Positions 1-9,860 of a DNA stretch of 64,000 nt are shown here, in pieces. The stretch comes from Cyanobacteria bacterium FACHB-DQ100 (lineage in GTDB: Bacteria > Cyanobacteriota > Cyanobacteriia > Leptolyngbyales > Leptolyngbyaceae), in contig JACJNW010000022.1 in assembly GCA_014695195.1 (NCBI GenBank), forward strand, positions 124,001 to 188,000, in the 5' to 3' direction. The notes beneath the pieces are model-generated. The model had not been told where the DNA came from and searched no databases. It was given only the letters and a program-made list of their open reading frames with translations. Position 1 is the first letter of the stretch, and each line of letters opens with the position of its first letter. Made by a program: the position numbers and the translations under genes.

Positions 1-71
1 TGATTTTGGGTAAGGGCTTGAGCGAGTGGAAGCGCGGGACGGTAGCCCGATGATCTGCCGTAATATTGCAT
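1..71 (-). CDS. partial ORF running off the left edge
   Basis: An ATG at 71 on the minus strand opens a frame with no stop through 23 codons to the window edge; the peptide starts MQYYGRSSGY. It is on the same strand as dacB and begins about 70 bp after the dacB stop, so it could be the next gene of that run. Too little is present to name a family; a chance open frame is possible. Confidence 0.35.
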   Translation of the reverse strand, partial: MQYYGRSSGYRPALPLAQALTQN

Positions 72-141
72 TTTGCCAAATTACTAACAGAAAAGCGCGA
101 TCGCTAGATTGAAACGATCGCACTCTACCTTGCTAAGCTGA

Positions 142-1491
142 TTAACAATTCCGCAATCGAGTTAAAGCAACGACTAGACTGTCTACTGAAGCTCGAACCG
201 TTGAAGGAGAATGATTCGAGTTGACGATAATGCTAAAGACGATCGGCGAATAGTTCGGCGGGGTCACATAGCCCGAAAGCGCTACCACACCCGAAATGGT
301 TCCAGTTTTGGCAAACACAATTCCTTGTGCTGGGGTATTCCGAAATCGATTGCTTAAGGTTCCACTCACGCCACCAACGGGGAGCGATCGTCGAAATACA
401 TCCACATCGGGTCGTTGCGCCATTGCTTGCAAGGTCTGTACCAATGCTTCAGCACTGGCGCGATTGCGACCGGCAAGCCCGGAACCATCGACCATACTGA
501 ACCGATTCGGATTTACGCCTAGCTCGGTCAGAATCGATCGTACTGCCGCGACTCCGCTGGCTGTGGAGTCTGAACTATTTGGGTCTTGCAACCGTCCCAG
601 TGTCTTCAACAGCGCTTCTGCATAAGCATTATCGCTGTCTTGATTGGTTGTAAAGATTAAACGCGATAGGGGAGGAGAAATCACCGATGCGAGTTCAACT
701 TCTCCGGGGGGTGCGGGTGTCCGTTTTACCAGCGTTGAACTTTTAACTTGAACGCCTGCACCCGCTAATCGTTGGCGAAACTCACCCACAAAATAATTAC
801 CCGGATTGGAAACCGCACCCTCACCGATCACATTTTGATTCAACATTAGGCTATTGACTGGAGGGGCATATGCTTCCCCGCGATCGTCTGCATCCCAAAA
901 AAGATTGTAGTCGGCTCCCCGAAAAATGGTATCGTCTCCGATCAACTGTTGCACCTGACGAATCCCGCGCTGACGTAATTGTTGGGTGAGTGAATTGAGT
1001 TGCGCGGTTCCGAAGCTTGGATCACCTTGACCAATCACCCGCAGCGTTAATAGATCGGGACTATTGGTATTGCCAAAAACCGGAGTGCGAATTTGATGCT
1101 GTGCGCCTAATTTTGCGAGGGCTGCTGCGGTTGTAAAAATCTTGTTGTTAGACGCGGGAACCAATTGCGTAAACGGATTACGAGCATAAAGATTCTGGCG
1201 CGTACCGCGTGGTGCTTGGGTCTGCACCAACACACCCCAGTTGGCAGTTAAGCGATTAATAATTCCGTCTAAGGTTCCACCAAGTTGCGCTGGACAGATG
1301 CCCCCGTTGACCGGAGCCTGAACTGGGCGCGTCGGTGCTGGAGTTTGAGGCGGTTGAGGGAGCGGCGAGGGCTGTGTGGAAGGCGGAAATAGGGGAGCTT
1401 GAGCGCGGACAGGTGCGGTTAAACTTTCCAGTGAGACAGACAGAGCAAGCGTTGCACAAAACATTCCGTGAGACAACAGCGCGAACTTCAT
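142..1491 (-). CDS. dacB: D-alanyl-D-alanine carboxypeptidase/endopeptidase (PBP4, peptidase S13)
   Basis: Periplasmic serine peptidase that trims or cuts peptidoglycan stem peptides. The three active-site motifs of penicillin-binding proteins are present in order, numbered from the chosen start: SNNK at about residue 114, SDN at about 286 and KTG at about 395. The frame is open to 1554, but I start at 1491 because the protein then begins MKFALLSHG and has a normal hydrophobic signal peptide ending near VRAQA; the 21 upstream residues are basic and Cys-rich and would spoil it. A Pro/Thr/Gln-rich stretch follows the signal. Length (449 aa) fits the DacB family. It stands alone, with a MITE-like repeat upstream. 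Confidence 0.9.
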   Translation of the reverse strand: MKFALLSHGMFCATLALSVSLESLTAPVRAQAPLFPPSTQPSPLPQPPQTPAPTRPVQAPVNGGICPAQLGGTLDGIINRLTANWGVLVQTQAPRGTRQNLYARNPFTQLVPASNNKIFTTAAALAKLGAQHQIRTPVFGNTNSPDLLTLRVIGQGDPSFGTAQLNSLTQQLRQRGIRQVQQLIGDDTIFRGADYNLFWDADDRGEAYAPPVNSLMLNQNVIGEGAVSNPGNYFVGEFRQRLAGAGVQVKSSTLVKRTPAPPGEVELASVISPPLSRLIFTTNQDSDNAYAEALLKTLGRLQDPNSSDSTASGVAAVRSILTELGVNPNRFSMVDGSGLAGRNRASAEALVQTLQAMAQRPDVDVFRRSLPVGGVSGTLSNRFRNTPAQGIVFAKTGTISGVVALSGYVTPPNYSPIVFSIIVNSNHSPSTVRASVDSLVVALTRLRNC

Positions 1492-1615
1492 AGAGGGCAG
1501 TCCCGGGTAACATTTCCATCGGCATTGACTAGAACGCCGAGGAATTTGTTGCACGATCGATCCGCGAGTTAATGTCAGTCCGATTAAATTTTTGCTTCGT
1601 TGTTAGCGGATGTGT

Positions 1616-1720
1616 GCCCCCTAAATCCCCCACTCGTGGGGGATTTAGAAAAAAGATGTTCCCCAAAAGCGAAGGATTCCTTCACCTTCAAAGTCCCCCA
1701 GAATGGGGGATTTAGGGGGC
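1616..1720. repeat. MITE-like palindromic repeat, copy 1
   Basis: A 105-bp element with perfect 17-bp terminal inverted repeats (GCCCCCTAAATCCCCCA at 1616-1632, its reverse complement at 1704-1720). Just inside the left end the sequence folds back again through CCCCCACTCGTGGGGG. There is no ORF inside. Related copies lie at 19388-19474 and 49107-49271. It fills most of the gap between dacB and nadA and could also act as a transcriptional stop for nadA, whose 3' end faces it. Confidence 0.85.
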
Positions 1721-1808
1721 AATCCGAGGATATAAACGCAGCAAAGACCATTTTGCTGAACTCACATCATTGAATAACTGCGATCGATCGTGCAATAAAT
1801 CGCTGCCA

Positions 1809-2768
1809 TTATACGCTCATCGCCAGCATTTTCTCGATCGGTTGTAAAGCGGCAATCCGAGTCGATTCTGGCAAGGTGATTTCAGGCGTTTTGTGTTTCA
1901 TTGCTAGGTAAAGTTTTTCCAGCGTGTTTAGCCGCATATGGGGGCATTCGTTACACGCACAGTTGTTGAGCGGGGGAGCCGGAATAAATTGTTTATCCGG
2001 TGCAGCTTTCTGCATCTGGTGGATGATGCCGGGCTCAGTCACAACGATAAACGAGGTGCGATCGCTCTTTTGGCAGTATTTCAGCAATGCCGTCGTTGAT
2101 CCAATGTATTCAGCATGGCGCAGAACCGCTTCTTCACATTCCGGGTGAGCAATCACTTCGGCTTCTGGATATTGCATTTTTAACTGCACCATCTTCTTTT
2201 CGGAGAAGGTTTCATGCACCATGCAGCTTCCTTGCCACAGCACCATATCGCGTCCGGTTTGCTCCATCACGTATTTACCGAGGTTGCGATCGGGGGCAAA
2301 GATAATCGGCTGATCCGCAGGAATTTGATTGACGATCTTCACTGCATTGGCGCTAGTGCAGATAATGTCGCTCATTGCCTTGATTTCTGCGGTGCAATTT
2401 ATGTAGGAAATTACCAAATGATCTGAATATTTTGCTTTGAACTGCGCGAATTGATCCGGCGGACAACTATCCGCAAGGGAACAGCCTGCATTGAGATCGG
2501 GCAGTAGCACCAACTTATCGGGATTGAGAATCTTGGCGGTTTCTGCCATGAAGTGAACGCCTGCAAACACGATCACATCTGCATCGGTTTGAGCAGCTTG
2601 TTGGGAGAGTCCAAGTGAGTCTCCAAGATAATCTGCGGCATCTTGAATGTCTGGATCTTGGTAATAGTGCGCCAAAATCACAGCATTCATTTCGCGTTTG
2701 AGTTCCGCGATCGCACCCAATAAGTCACGCGGCAGGGAAGGTTTAGTCGGAGCAACAGTCGTAAACAT
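1809..2768 (-). CDS. nadA: quinolinate synthase A
   Basis: Condenses iminoaspartate with dihydroxyacetone phosphate to quinolinate, the second step of de novo NAD synthesis. The 319-aa protein has the NadA fold signatures: ILAHYYQ near residue 31, and the three cysteines expected to bind the [4Fe-4S] cluster at C96 (NAGCSLADS), C182 (GSCMVHETF) and within [11 protein letters not shown] (270-275). Length is normal. The partner enzyme NadB, which makes the unstable iminoaspartate, is encoded at 54626-56281, so the pathway is not an operon here. Upstream of the ATG at 2768 is a short AT-rich gap likely to hold the promoter. Confidence 0.96.
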   Translation of the reverse strand: MFTTVAPTKPSLPRDLLGAIAELKREMNAVILAHYYQDPDIQDAADYLGDSLGLSQQAAQTDADVIVFAGVHFMAETAKILNPDKLVLLPDLNAGCSLADSCPPDQFAQFKAKYSDHLVISYINCTAEIKAMSDIICTSANAVKIVNQIPADQPIIFAPDRNLGKYVMEQTGRDMVLWQGSCMVHETFSEKKMVQLKMQYPEAEVIAHPECEEAVLRHAEYIGSTTALLKYCQKSDRTSFIVVTEPGIIHQMQKAAPDKQFIPAPPLNNCACNECPHMRLNTLEKLYLAMKHKTPEITLPESTRIAALQPIEKMLAMSV

Positions 2769-2851
2769 AGCGCGATCGATCCGGTAGGGAGTTTCAATAA
2801 TTATAGTCTAAACTACCAAAAATAAAAGTATCTTTATGGCTGAAACTACCA

Positions 2852-3301
2852 ATGTCGATCGGTAAGGCGCGATCGCGCAAAGTGAGGGTGATCGTGGTTG
2901 GAGGGTTAGGCGTTTTGACGGAGGCGATTTCGCAGAGATCGACCTCCATCGACCTCAACGAGTCGATCGACAATACCGCGTCAACACACTCACATACAAA
3001 CTCGTCCCCGGCATCGGGAAATCGGACTCCATTGATTCAATACTGGCGGATGAAAGGTGTTTTTTGCCCAACGATGAGCTATTTCAGTGATCCGATGCAC
3101 TGTTTTAGTCCACGCGATCGCTGTTTTAGTGATCCGATGCACTATTCCAGTCCACGCGATCGCCGTTTTAGTTCACGCGATCGCTGTTTCAGTTCACCGA
3201 TGAGCTATTTTAGTTCTCTGATGAGCTATTCCAGTTCACCGATGAGCTGTTTTAGTTCACGCGATCACTGTTTCAGTTCACCGATGAGCTGTTTTTGCTA
3301 A
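2852..3301 (+). CDS. low-complexity ORF over a 21-bp tandem repeat, doubtful gene
   Basis: A 149-aa frame whose last 75 residues are heptapeptides alternating between PM[SH][YC]FS[SD] and RDRCFSS, because the DNA below is a 21-bp (seven-codon) tandem repeat. Only this frame is open through the repeat; the others contain TAG, TGA or TAA in every unit. The first half resembles no family I know. The frame ends one base before the convergent hydrolase gene. An open frame over a unit divisible by three can arise by chance, so I treat this as weakly supported. Confidence 0.2.
   Translation: MSIGKARSRKVRVIVVGGLGVLTEAISQRSTSIDLNESIDNTASTHSHTNSSPASGNRTPLIQYWRMKGVFCPTMSYFSDPMHCFSPRDRCFSDPMHYSSPRDRRFSSRDRCFSSPMSYFSSLMSYSSSPMSCFSSRDHCFSSPMSCFC
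3072..3301. repeat. 21-bp tandem repeat, about 11 units
   Basis: Ten full units and one partial unit start at 3072, 3093, 3114 and so on. A typical unit is CGATGAGCTATTTTAGTTCA plus C. Two unit types alternate: one begins CGATGAGC or CGATGCAC, the other GCGATCGC, so some units contain the HIP1 octamer. The unit length is exact throughout while the bases have diverged. The array sits immediately 3' of the hydrolase gene (minus strand). Confidence 0.92.
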
Positions 3302-4906
3302 TCAAGTACCTAGAGTCAGGGGCACTGGTGTTCCGGTTTCGGGGATGCGATCGAACTCAATTCGATACGTGCCAGTAAATCCTGTCCCCATCACATCAAA
3401 TTCCCAACCGCCCGGAACTTGACGCATCGGAGTCGCATTCCGCATTGGATCATCGCTGGCAAACTCCTCGCTGTTGTATAAATACAGTTCCAATGAAGGC
3501 TGTAAAACAGCACGAACATAGTATTGTTTCGCGAACACAATATTGTCAGAAAAACCAACCCCAAAGAGATCGCGCTCACCGACATAAAATTCCAGTCGCA
3601 TCACCAAATCGGTCTGCGACAAACTCGCTTTCAGGTTGAGATAGCCCTCCCAAATCAGCTTTTGGTCATCTGCCCAAGGCAACGACAAATCCGCATCGCT
3701 GAAGTCTCCAGTGCGGAACGGCCCGTAACAGTTTTCAGCCTCTCTACTTTGATGGAACAATTCAAAATCAACCCCTCGCGGCTTCACCGACACCCCGAAG
3801 AAAAACTCGCTCTTGCCGAAGAAGTCAAAGCCTCGTTTGACCTGTGCTCGTACTTGGCGCAGCCGAGTTCGCACATCTCCATAAAAGAAGCGGGTCGCAA
3901 TCTCAAACGATTCCCGCGACGTAATAATCGAATCAAAACCACCATGCGACTTATGAATAAACGTGCGAGGCGCACCGTCGATTTGGGCACAACTCAGTTT
4001 GACTAAACCATCACTCCGGTTGAAGTTCATTCCCATTTCACCCGCGATCGGTGAAAGTCGATTCAGCAATGCCGCCGCTTGATTGTTGTAAGCCCGATAG
4101 TTTGTGCCCACCACACAAAGCATACGATCGAGCGGAAAATGTCGCGCAAAGTTCACAGCAGAAGTGGGATTGCTAGGATCAGCTTGGTTGTCTGGGTTGA
4201 AATGTTCTAGCTCGTTTGCAGACTCGATCGGCAACCAGCGCAAATCTTTTAGCAGTTGGAATGACACCCCTTTATGCGGCGTTCCGAGCGTCACAATCTT
4301 ATTAATCGCTTCATCAGCCGCCGTTGCACTGCGTTTTGGATACGTGCGCTGAATCGCTTCCCGTACCACTAAACCACCCATTGAATGCGCGATGATATTG
4401 ACTTTGGGTTTTGCGCCTTGAGATTTAAGCGCACAGAGCGCCCGAATAAAATCGATTAACCGCACCAGCGCTTCACCGTAAACCGGAAAGGTACGATCGC
4501 ACAGATCGTAATAGCGAAACACCCACAAACTCTTCCACGGCTCATCCGATCGCAGAAAATGCAGCGCCATGGCTGGATCGATAATGATGCGACCGCTAAA
4601 GAAATGCGGATCAAAGACCTTGAGTTCCTCTGGAATCACAGGCGGCGTTGCCATTTGGCTCGGATAGTAGCCGACTACATTGGTGGCATCGTTGTAGCGC
4701 CAATCCGATTTGATAAACCGCAAAACCATTCCTTCGTAGATGTAGTTCTCACCCCGTTTCTGTGGATAGACACTGCCATCATTGAATCCCTGATAAGTTA
4801 ATCGCCGTTCGTCTGCACTATCCCCCGCCGCAAATCCACGAATCATAATGATCGGTAACGGTTGACGAGTTGGATCAGACCACATCACATTAGACATCAC
4901 AATCAA
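3302..4906 (-). CDS. alpha/beta hydrolase, lipase/PGAP1-like
   Basis: Predicted serine esterase or lipase of 534 aa. The nucleophile elbow is AHSMGG with Ser175; an Asp at NRSDG (about 299) and a His at KSHGG (about 321) complete a plausible triad, and IMIRGF near residue 22 could supply the oxyanion hole. GTPHKG near 208 is typical of LCAT/PGAP1-type lipases. Residues 335-534 form a separate beta-rich C-terminal domain I do not recognise. No signal peptide is visible, so it is probably cytoplasmic. MSNVMWSDP four codons in is an alternative start. It follows the AAA-WD40 gene on the same strand after 104 bp; substrate unknown. It may be an effector of that cluster (inference). Confidence 0.8.
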   Translation of the reverse strand: MIVMSNVMWSDPTRQPLPIIMIRGFAAGDSADERRLTYQGFNDGSVYPQKRGENYIYEGMVLRFIKSDWRYNDATNVVGYYPSQMATPPVIPEELKVFDPHFFSGRIIIDPAMALHFLRSDEPWKSLWVFRYYDLCDRTFPVYGEALVRLIDFIRALCALKSQGAKPKVNIIAHSMGGLVVREAIQRTYPKRSATAADEAINKIVTLGTPHKGVSFQLLKDLRWLPIESANELEHFNPDNQADPSNPTSAVNFARHFPLDRMLCVVGTNYRAYNNQAAALLNRLSPIAGEMGMNFNRSDGLVKLSCAQIDGAPRTFIHKSHGGFDSIITSRESFEIATRFFYGDVRTRLRQVRAQVKRGFDFFGKSEFFFGVSVKPRGVDFELFHQSREAENCYGPFRTGDFSDADLSLPWADDQKLIWEGYLNLKASLSQTDLVMRLEFYVGERDLFGVGFSDNIVFAKQYYVRAVLQPSLELYLYNSEEFASDDPMRNATPMRQVPGGWEFDVMGTGFTGTYRIEFDRIPETGTPVPLTLGT

Positions 4907-5010
4907 TTTGCCCTCTTCTAACTATGGGGAAAAGCCTGTGATAGTTATGTCTTATCTTGCAGGTTTTGCACCCCTTTAATTCAGAGGGATCTACAAGCAA
5001 GGGCGATCGA

Positions 5011-8000
5011 TTACGGATTGTGGCTACAGAGCGATCGAATCGATTCACTCAAGGCAGTGTTTGTCGAGAGATAATTCGCCACCCAGCCACAGGCTGAGGC
5101 TGAGGGATGCGTCTTCAAGACCTGCTCAAAGTTCCAGAGTATGACCGTGTGATCGCGGCTTCCGGAGGCTAACAACGTTCCATCCGGATTAAAGGCAACG
5201 CTGTGAACGCCATCGGTATGACCGCTCAAGGTTGCGATCAATTCGCCTGTGTTCGTCCAGATTTTGATCGTTTTATCTAAACTGGCTGAAGCGAGTAGGG
5301 TTCCATCTGGACTAAACGTCAGACTGTAGATTTGATCTTGATGTCCCAGTAACGTTTTGATTAGGGTGCCATCGAGCTTCCAAAGTTTAATCGTGCGATC
5401 GAGTCCACCCGTCGCCAGAATTAAACTCGAGAACGCGATCGCTCTAACTTCCCCATCATGTCCAACGAATGAAGTTAAGAATTTTCCGGTGTCGGCTTGC
5501 CAGAGTTTGACGCTGCCATCTAAACTCGAAGACGCGATCGAGCGACCATCGGGACTAAAAGCAACCTTTTGAATCGGCGCGCCGTGGGCAACCCAGGATT
5601 TCACAACGCCTCTTCGCAGATTCCAGATTCGCAAGCGTTTATCCTGTCCGGCAATGACAAGAAAAGTGCCGAGCGGATGATAGTCTAAGCTTTGGATCGC
5701 ACCAATGCTGAGATTTGGGATTGGTTTAATTGCTGTACCATCTAACTTCCAGCGCTCTACTATCCCGTCTAATCCAGTTGCGATAATCTCTTCACCCGTT
5801 GGACTAAATTTTGTATCCAATTTCCAACCGCCATCACTCTTCAAATCCCGGATAAAATTACCGCTTTGTGACCAGAGCTTCACCGATCGATCCTTGCTTG
5901 CCGACACCAGCCAATTCCCGTCGGGACTAAAAGCAACTTGATTCACATCACTTTGATGTCCTTCGAGGCGCGTCATTAACCCGTTGTTGAGTTGCCAAAT
6001 TCTGGCAGTTTTATCCGCACTGCCAGTGACGATCGTTTGTCCGCTTGGGTGGTAGGCTGCTGCCCAAATTCCATTTTCGTGTCCTGGCAGCGTTCGCACT
6101 AATGTTCCATTGCGCTGCCATAGCTTTAGGGTTTTATCAAATCCAACCGAGGCAAAGGTTTGCTGATGTCGATTCCACATGACGCAATTGACACCATCGC
6201 TTTGCGCTTCAATTCTGCGAATCAGGTTTCCCGATCGACTCCATAGCCCGATCGTATCGTCGAGGCTCGCTGAAGCAATTTCGCTTCCGTCTGGACTAAA
6301 GGCAACCGATCGCACCGAATCTTCATGCCCCGATAAGGTTTTGATCAAGCGACCTGTGCGCGTCCAGAGTTTGATCGTGCGATCGGCGCTGGCGGTTGCA
6401 ATCAACTCGCCATCTGGACTAAACGCGACCGCATTTACCCCTTGTTGATGCCCGTTCAGCGTCTGGATGAATTGACCCTGGCGCGACCAGAGTTTCACGG
6501 TACGATCGGCGCTGGCAGTTGCGATCGTGCGATTATCGGGACTAAATGCGACTCCATAAACTGTGTCCTCATGTCCGCTCAGCCGCTGTATTTGCCAACC
6601 ATCATGGCTCCACAACTGCACCATATTATCTGCACCCCCGGTCGCGATCAGTTCCCCATCAGGACTAAACGCGATCGCAAACACACTTCCGGTATGCTGC
6701 TTTAGGGTTGTAACCGGAGATCCATCTTTGTGCCAGAGCTTGACGGTTTGATCTTCAGATGCCGTGGCAATAAAATCTCCATCAGGACTAAAGCTCACGG
6801 CGCGAATTCCGCCGGTATGACCCGACAGCCGATTCGACTCAGCCGCCGTGTAAACAGCTTGCCCCAACACGCGATCGACTTGGGCCAAAACTTCACGATC
6901 CTGAATGTGCGATTCTTGCGCGATTGCACGGGCACGGAGCGCTTCGATCATGGCATCTAATCCATGCCCTAGAGCGTAAAGCAACTCGGAATTGCTGGTC
7001 ATCGCGATGATGCTGCTCCGAGTTGCCTGCTGATACTGCACAGACGCGATCGACCCCAGCGCGATCGCGATCACTAATACCGCGCTCAGCAACACTAAAA
7101 GTTGGCGCTGGAGCTTTGTATTTCTGCGCTCTAGTACCAGTCGTGCCGCGATCACTTGAGCGCGATCGGCTTCAAGATCGCGCAGCGTGGTCTGTTCTTG
7201 CAGCGTTTGACTGGCAGAGAGAAAGCGGTAATCGTCGTCACTGAGTTGTTTTCCGATCGACCAGTTTCGCGCATCGATTAGCGCTTGTCCCCGCAACAAT
7301 CGCGATTCATCTTCATAACCGGAATTTTTCCACTGTGTCAGTGCCTCGGAATACGGACGCAATTTGGCAAATTGTCGATCAATCCAGCTAAGATTAAACA
7401 CCGCTTCATACACGGGATTCTTAACGCGGAGATATCCGTCCGATCGCTTAACTAATCCAGACAGCAGTAAAGCGATTTGTTCGACGCTGTTATCGATTTC
7501 AATACCCTGATGTCGTTGCTGAAATAAAGGATAGTTTTGATCGATATCGAGCTTAGGCGATCGTAGAATTTGCTGATACAACTCCAATAGCCGTCCAATT
7601 CGGCCTTGATCAGCGACAATGCGATCGCGAATAGTTTTCAGATGTTCGGGGCGATCTTGCGCTTCCCAATTGTCGATCGCGCGCAGTTGAAACCAATACT
7701 CCAGCGTCAGTGGGGAAATCGCGACAGTTTCGCCTGGTTCTGTAGACTGCTCGGAAGCCTCGCGCACTACAATCTCGCAGAACTTCTGAGTCAGAAACGG
7801 CTGTCCGCCTGTCCACCTTAGAATCTGGTGCAGCACCAATTCTGGATTTTTCACCACTCGCCTTAAGCCTTCGATCAAAGGAGCTGATTCAGAAAACTGA
7901 AATCCTGCAAGCTCGATCGCTCTGCCAATATTAAACGGCGTTCTTTGTTTGTTGCTGATTAGTTCGGCAGGCGTTGTCACTCCAAACAGCGCAAAACTCA

Positions 8001-8532
8001 ACCGTCGAAATGCAGGATTTTCCGATCGCTGGTGATAACAAGAGCGAATCAACGCAAAAAAATCATCAGCGGGAAACTTGAGTGCCAGCACACTATCAAT
8101 TTCGTCGATTAAAATTGCAACGTTTTGCTGGATCTGCGCGAGCAAAACCGTCTCCAAAAACTGTTCTAACCGCTTCACAAACGTCAAATGCGCGCGATCG
8201 CGCCACCACCGCCCAAGCTCAATTTCTAAGTCAAAACTACTGACTAGCGCCGCCGCGATCGAGGCATACCACTGCTCTGCGCTCACCTGCTGCACGCCAA
8301 TTCCAGTCATATCGATCGTGCAGCACTGTACCCCTGCTTGCCGCAGCCGCTGCATCGATCGCACCCGCAAGCTCGACTTTCCCATCTGCCGCGAATTAAA
8401 CACATAGCAGAATTCACCCGCAAGCAGCGCTTGATATAGCTCCTCATCGGCTTTGCGCTCGACGTAACACGCCACATCCGGCGGCAAACTGCCCCCCACC
8501 TGATAGCGCGAATTCGAGCCTTGAACAGTCAC
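5011..8532 (-). CDS. AAA-like (AAA_35) ATPase with 14 C-terminal WD40 repeats
   Basis: 1173-aa sensor-like protein. An N-terminal AAA-like ATPase has a P-loop variant SRQMGKSS at 47-54 and Walker [10 protein letters not shown] at 138-146. A conserved helical region follows to about 460, then a basic/coiled segment and a hydrophobic helix at 478-498, probably membrane-spanning. From about 569 to 1140 there are 14 WD40 repeats of roughly 41 residues, ending in LW or IW, enough for two seven-bladed propellers. This architecture is common in cyanobacteria and resembles STAND-type signalling ATPases, with WD40 as the ligand-sensing part. The start ATGA overlaps the stop of the upstream HTH-AAA gene by 4 bp, so the two are translationally coupled. 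Ligand unknown. Confidence 0.9.
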   Translation of the reverse strand: MTVQGSNSRYQVGGSLPPDVACYVERKADEELYQALLAGEFCYVFNSRQMGKSSLRVRSMQRLRQAGVQCCTIDMTGIGVQQVSAEQWYASIAAALVSSFDLEIELGRWWRDRAHLTFVKRLEQFLETVLLAQIQQNVAILIDEIDSVLALKFPADDFFALIRSCYHQRSENPAFRRLSFALFGVTTPAELISNKQRTPFNIGRAIELAGFQFSESAPLIEGLRRVVKNPELVLHQILRWTGGQPFLTQKFCEIVVREASEQSTEPGETVAISPLTLEYWFQLRAIDNWEAQDRPEHLKTIRDRIVADQGRIGRLLELYQQILRSPKLDIDQNYPLFQQRHQGIEIDNSVEQIALLLSGLVKRSDGYLRVKNPVYEAVFNLSWIDRQFAKLRPYSEALTQWKNSGYEDESRLLRGQALIDARNWSIGKQLSDDDYRFLSASQTLQEQTTLRDLEADRAQVIAARLVLERRNTKLQRQLLVLLSAVLVIAIALGSIASVQYQQATRSSIIAMTSNSELLYALGHGLDAMIEALRARAIAQESHIQDREVLAQVDRVLGQAVYTAAESNRLSGHTGGIRAVSFSPDGDFIATASEDQTVKLWHKDGSPVTTLKQHTGSVFAIAFSPDGELIATGGADNMVQLWSHDGWQIQRLSGHEDTVYGVAFSPDNRTIATASADRTVKLWSRQGQFIQTLNGHQQGVNAVAFSPDGELIATASADRTIKLWTRTGRLIKTLSGHEDSVRSVAFSPDGSEIASASLDDTIGLWSRSGNLIRRIEAQSDGVNCVMWNRHQQTFASVGFDKTLKLWQRNGTLVRTLPGHENGIWAAAYHPSGQTIVTGSADKTARIWQLNNGLMTRLEGHQSDVNQVAFSPDGNWLVSASKDRSVKLWSQSGNFIRDLKSDGGWKLDTKFSPTGEEIIATGLDGIVERWKLDGTAIKPIPNLSIGAIQSLDYHPLGTFLVIAGQDKRLRIWNLRRGVVKSWVAHGAPIQKVAFSPDGRSIASSSLDGSVKLWQADTGKFLTSFVGHDGEVRAIAFSSLILATGGLDRTIKLWKLDGTLIKTLLGHQDQIYSLTFSPDGTLLASASLDKTIKIWTNTGELIATLSGHTDGVHSVAFNPDGTLLASGSRDHTVILWNFEQVLKTHPSASACGWVANYLSTNTALSESIRSLCSHNP

Positions 8533-9860
8533 AGTGTCGAAAGTGCTTGCTGAAAGAATTGACGATACAGTTCGCAGCTTGGCGAAATCAGAGAATTCTT
8601 CATTCGCACTAACCCTTTGCTCTGAAGCTTAAAGGCTTGAAGTGGTTCCACTTCTACGGGCGCGTCCGAGAACACCACCCGCCTTAATGCTGCCATTAAC
8701 TCTGGATATTTTTGCAGATCCCACAAAAGATTCCGTAAATGATTCCCATATACGCCATCACTGCTGGTCGATCGCAATAATTCCTCAAGGCTAACGCTCT
8801 GAAGGCTCAAGTGATGCAGACCCACCTGCACCAAATAAGGATTGCCGCCCGTTAAGTTCAATAGCGCCTCTGCCGCAGTTTCGAGATCCTCAAACCCATA
8901 GCGTTGCGCCAGATCAAGCACCTGTTCTGCATTCAGCGTTGGTAGCTCAACCAGCAACCCCGCATTAAACGGCGATTGATTCAGATGCAGCGGGACATAG
9001 ACTTCAATCGAGTGAATCAGCACCAGCCGTAGTTTCTGCCAAAGTTCACTTTTCGCATCGCCATAGCGCGATTTTTCATACCATGCCCGCAACATTCCAA
9101 AAAAATCAGCCGCGATTTCTGGATGCTCAAACACAGCATCCACTTCATCGAGCGCCAGCACGATCGGCTCGGTAATCTCGGTAAGAATGTAATTTTCAAA
9201 GTAGTTGGTGCAGTTGTAGCTGTTGCCAAACAAATCATCCCAGTGGCGATCGAGGTGATTGTGCAAGCCGAAATTTTGCGACACGATCGCGCAGAACCAC
9301 TGTAAAAATCGCCGCAAATCCGTTAATACAGACGCATCGGCTAGCTGCAAGCTAATAATCGCAGTGTGATAGTGCTGCTCTCTGAGCTGGGTGAGGACTC
9401 TCGACACGAGCGAGGTTTTTCCCATTTGCCGAGGCGCTTTGACGCGCACCAAGGCTCCAGGCTGCATCAACGCTTCATAGCACAGCGCTTCGATCGGCGG
9501 ACGGTAGACGTAAAACGGCGAATCGATCGGCAACTGCCCGTTTGCAAGCAGGCTCTGTCGGTTGAAGGGCGGACTGTCTGCATCAGTATAGTCTTCGGGG
9601 CTGAGCCTCAGGTCAAACGCCCGAAAGTAGTTCTCTAAAGTATGTTGATCAACGGCAACCTTGCGGCTCCGCACTCGTGCTAAGGTGTTTGGACTCAATT
9701 CCGTTCGTTCGCTTAGCTCTTGGAGTGTGTAAGGCTTACCAGAATGTTGCTGTTGATTGAATCTCGCTTCAGCAGCTTGGAGGCGTTGCCAGCCGCGAGC
9801 GCTAAGGATAACTCCTCGTTTGCGCTTCGCGGGCTGGCGTGGAGACGGTGCATTTGACAT
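8529..9860 (-). CDS. HTH (vMAP-like) AAA_35 ATPase
   Basis: 443 aa. Residues about 17-90 look like a helix-turn-helix domain ([19 protein letters not shown] reads as the helix-turn-helix), similar to the N-terminal domain seen in vWA-MoxR-associated proteins of predicted bacterial conflict systems. An AAA-like ATPase of the same family as the downstream gene follows: APRQMGKTS at 142-150 and Walker B VLALDEVD at 234-241. It heads the minus-strand cluster and overlaps the AAA-WD40 gene by 4 bp. More than 1 kb without genes lies upstream, so its promoter is its own. A role as DNA-binding regulator or sensor partner of the WD40 protein is inferred. Confidence 0.85.
   Translation of the reverse strand: MSNAPSPRQPAKRKRGVILSARGWQRLQAAEARFNQQQHSGKPYTLQELSERTELSPNTLARVRSRKVAVDQHTLENYFRAFDLRLSPEDYTDADSPPFNRQSLLANGQLPIDSPFYVYRPPIEALCYEALMQPGALVRVKAPRQMGKTSLVSRVLTQLREQHYHTAIISLQLADASVLTDLRRFLQWFCAIVSQNFGLHNHLDRHWDDLFGNSYNCTNYFENYILTEITEPIVLALDEVDAVFEHPEIAADFFGMLRAWYEKSRYGDAKSELWQKLRLVLIHSIEVYVPLHLNQSPFNAGLLVELPTLNAEQVLDLAQRYGFEDLETAAEALLNLTGGNPYLVQVGLHHLSLQSVSLEELLRSTSSDGVYGNHLRNLLWDLQKYPELMAALRRVVFSDAPVEVEPLQAFKLQSKGLVRMKNSLISPSCELYRQFFQQALSTL

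Noticed and set aside
3072-3301. CRISPR array
   Set aside because: 21-bp units abut without spacers and diverge by point changes, so it is a plain tandem repeat.
5011-8532. Regular DNA repeats (GGACTAAA-type words about every 123 bp) that could suggest a CRISPR or satellite array
   Set aside because: They are the codons of the 14 WD40 repeats; spacing equals 41 residues and the reading frame is intact.
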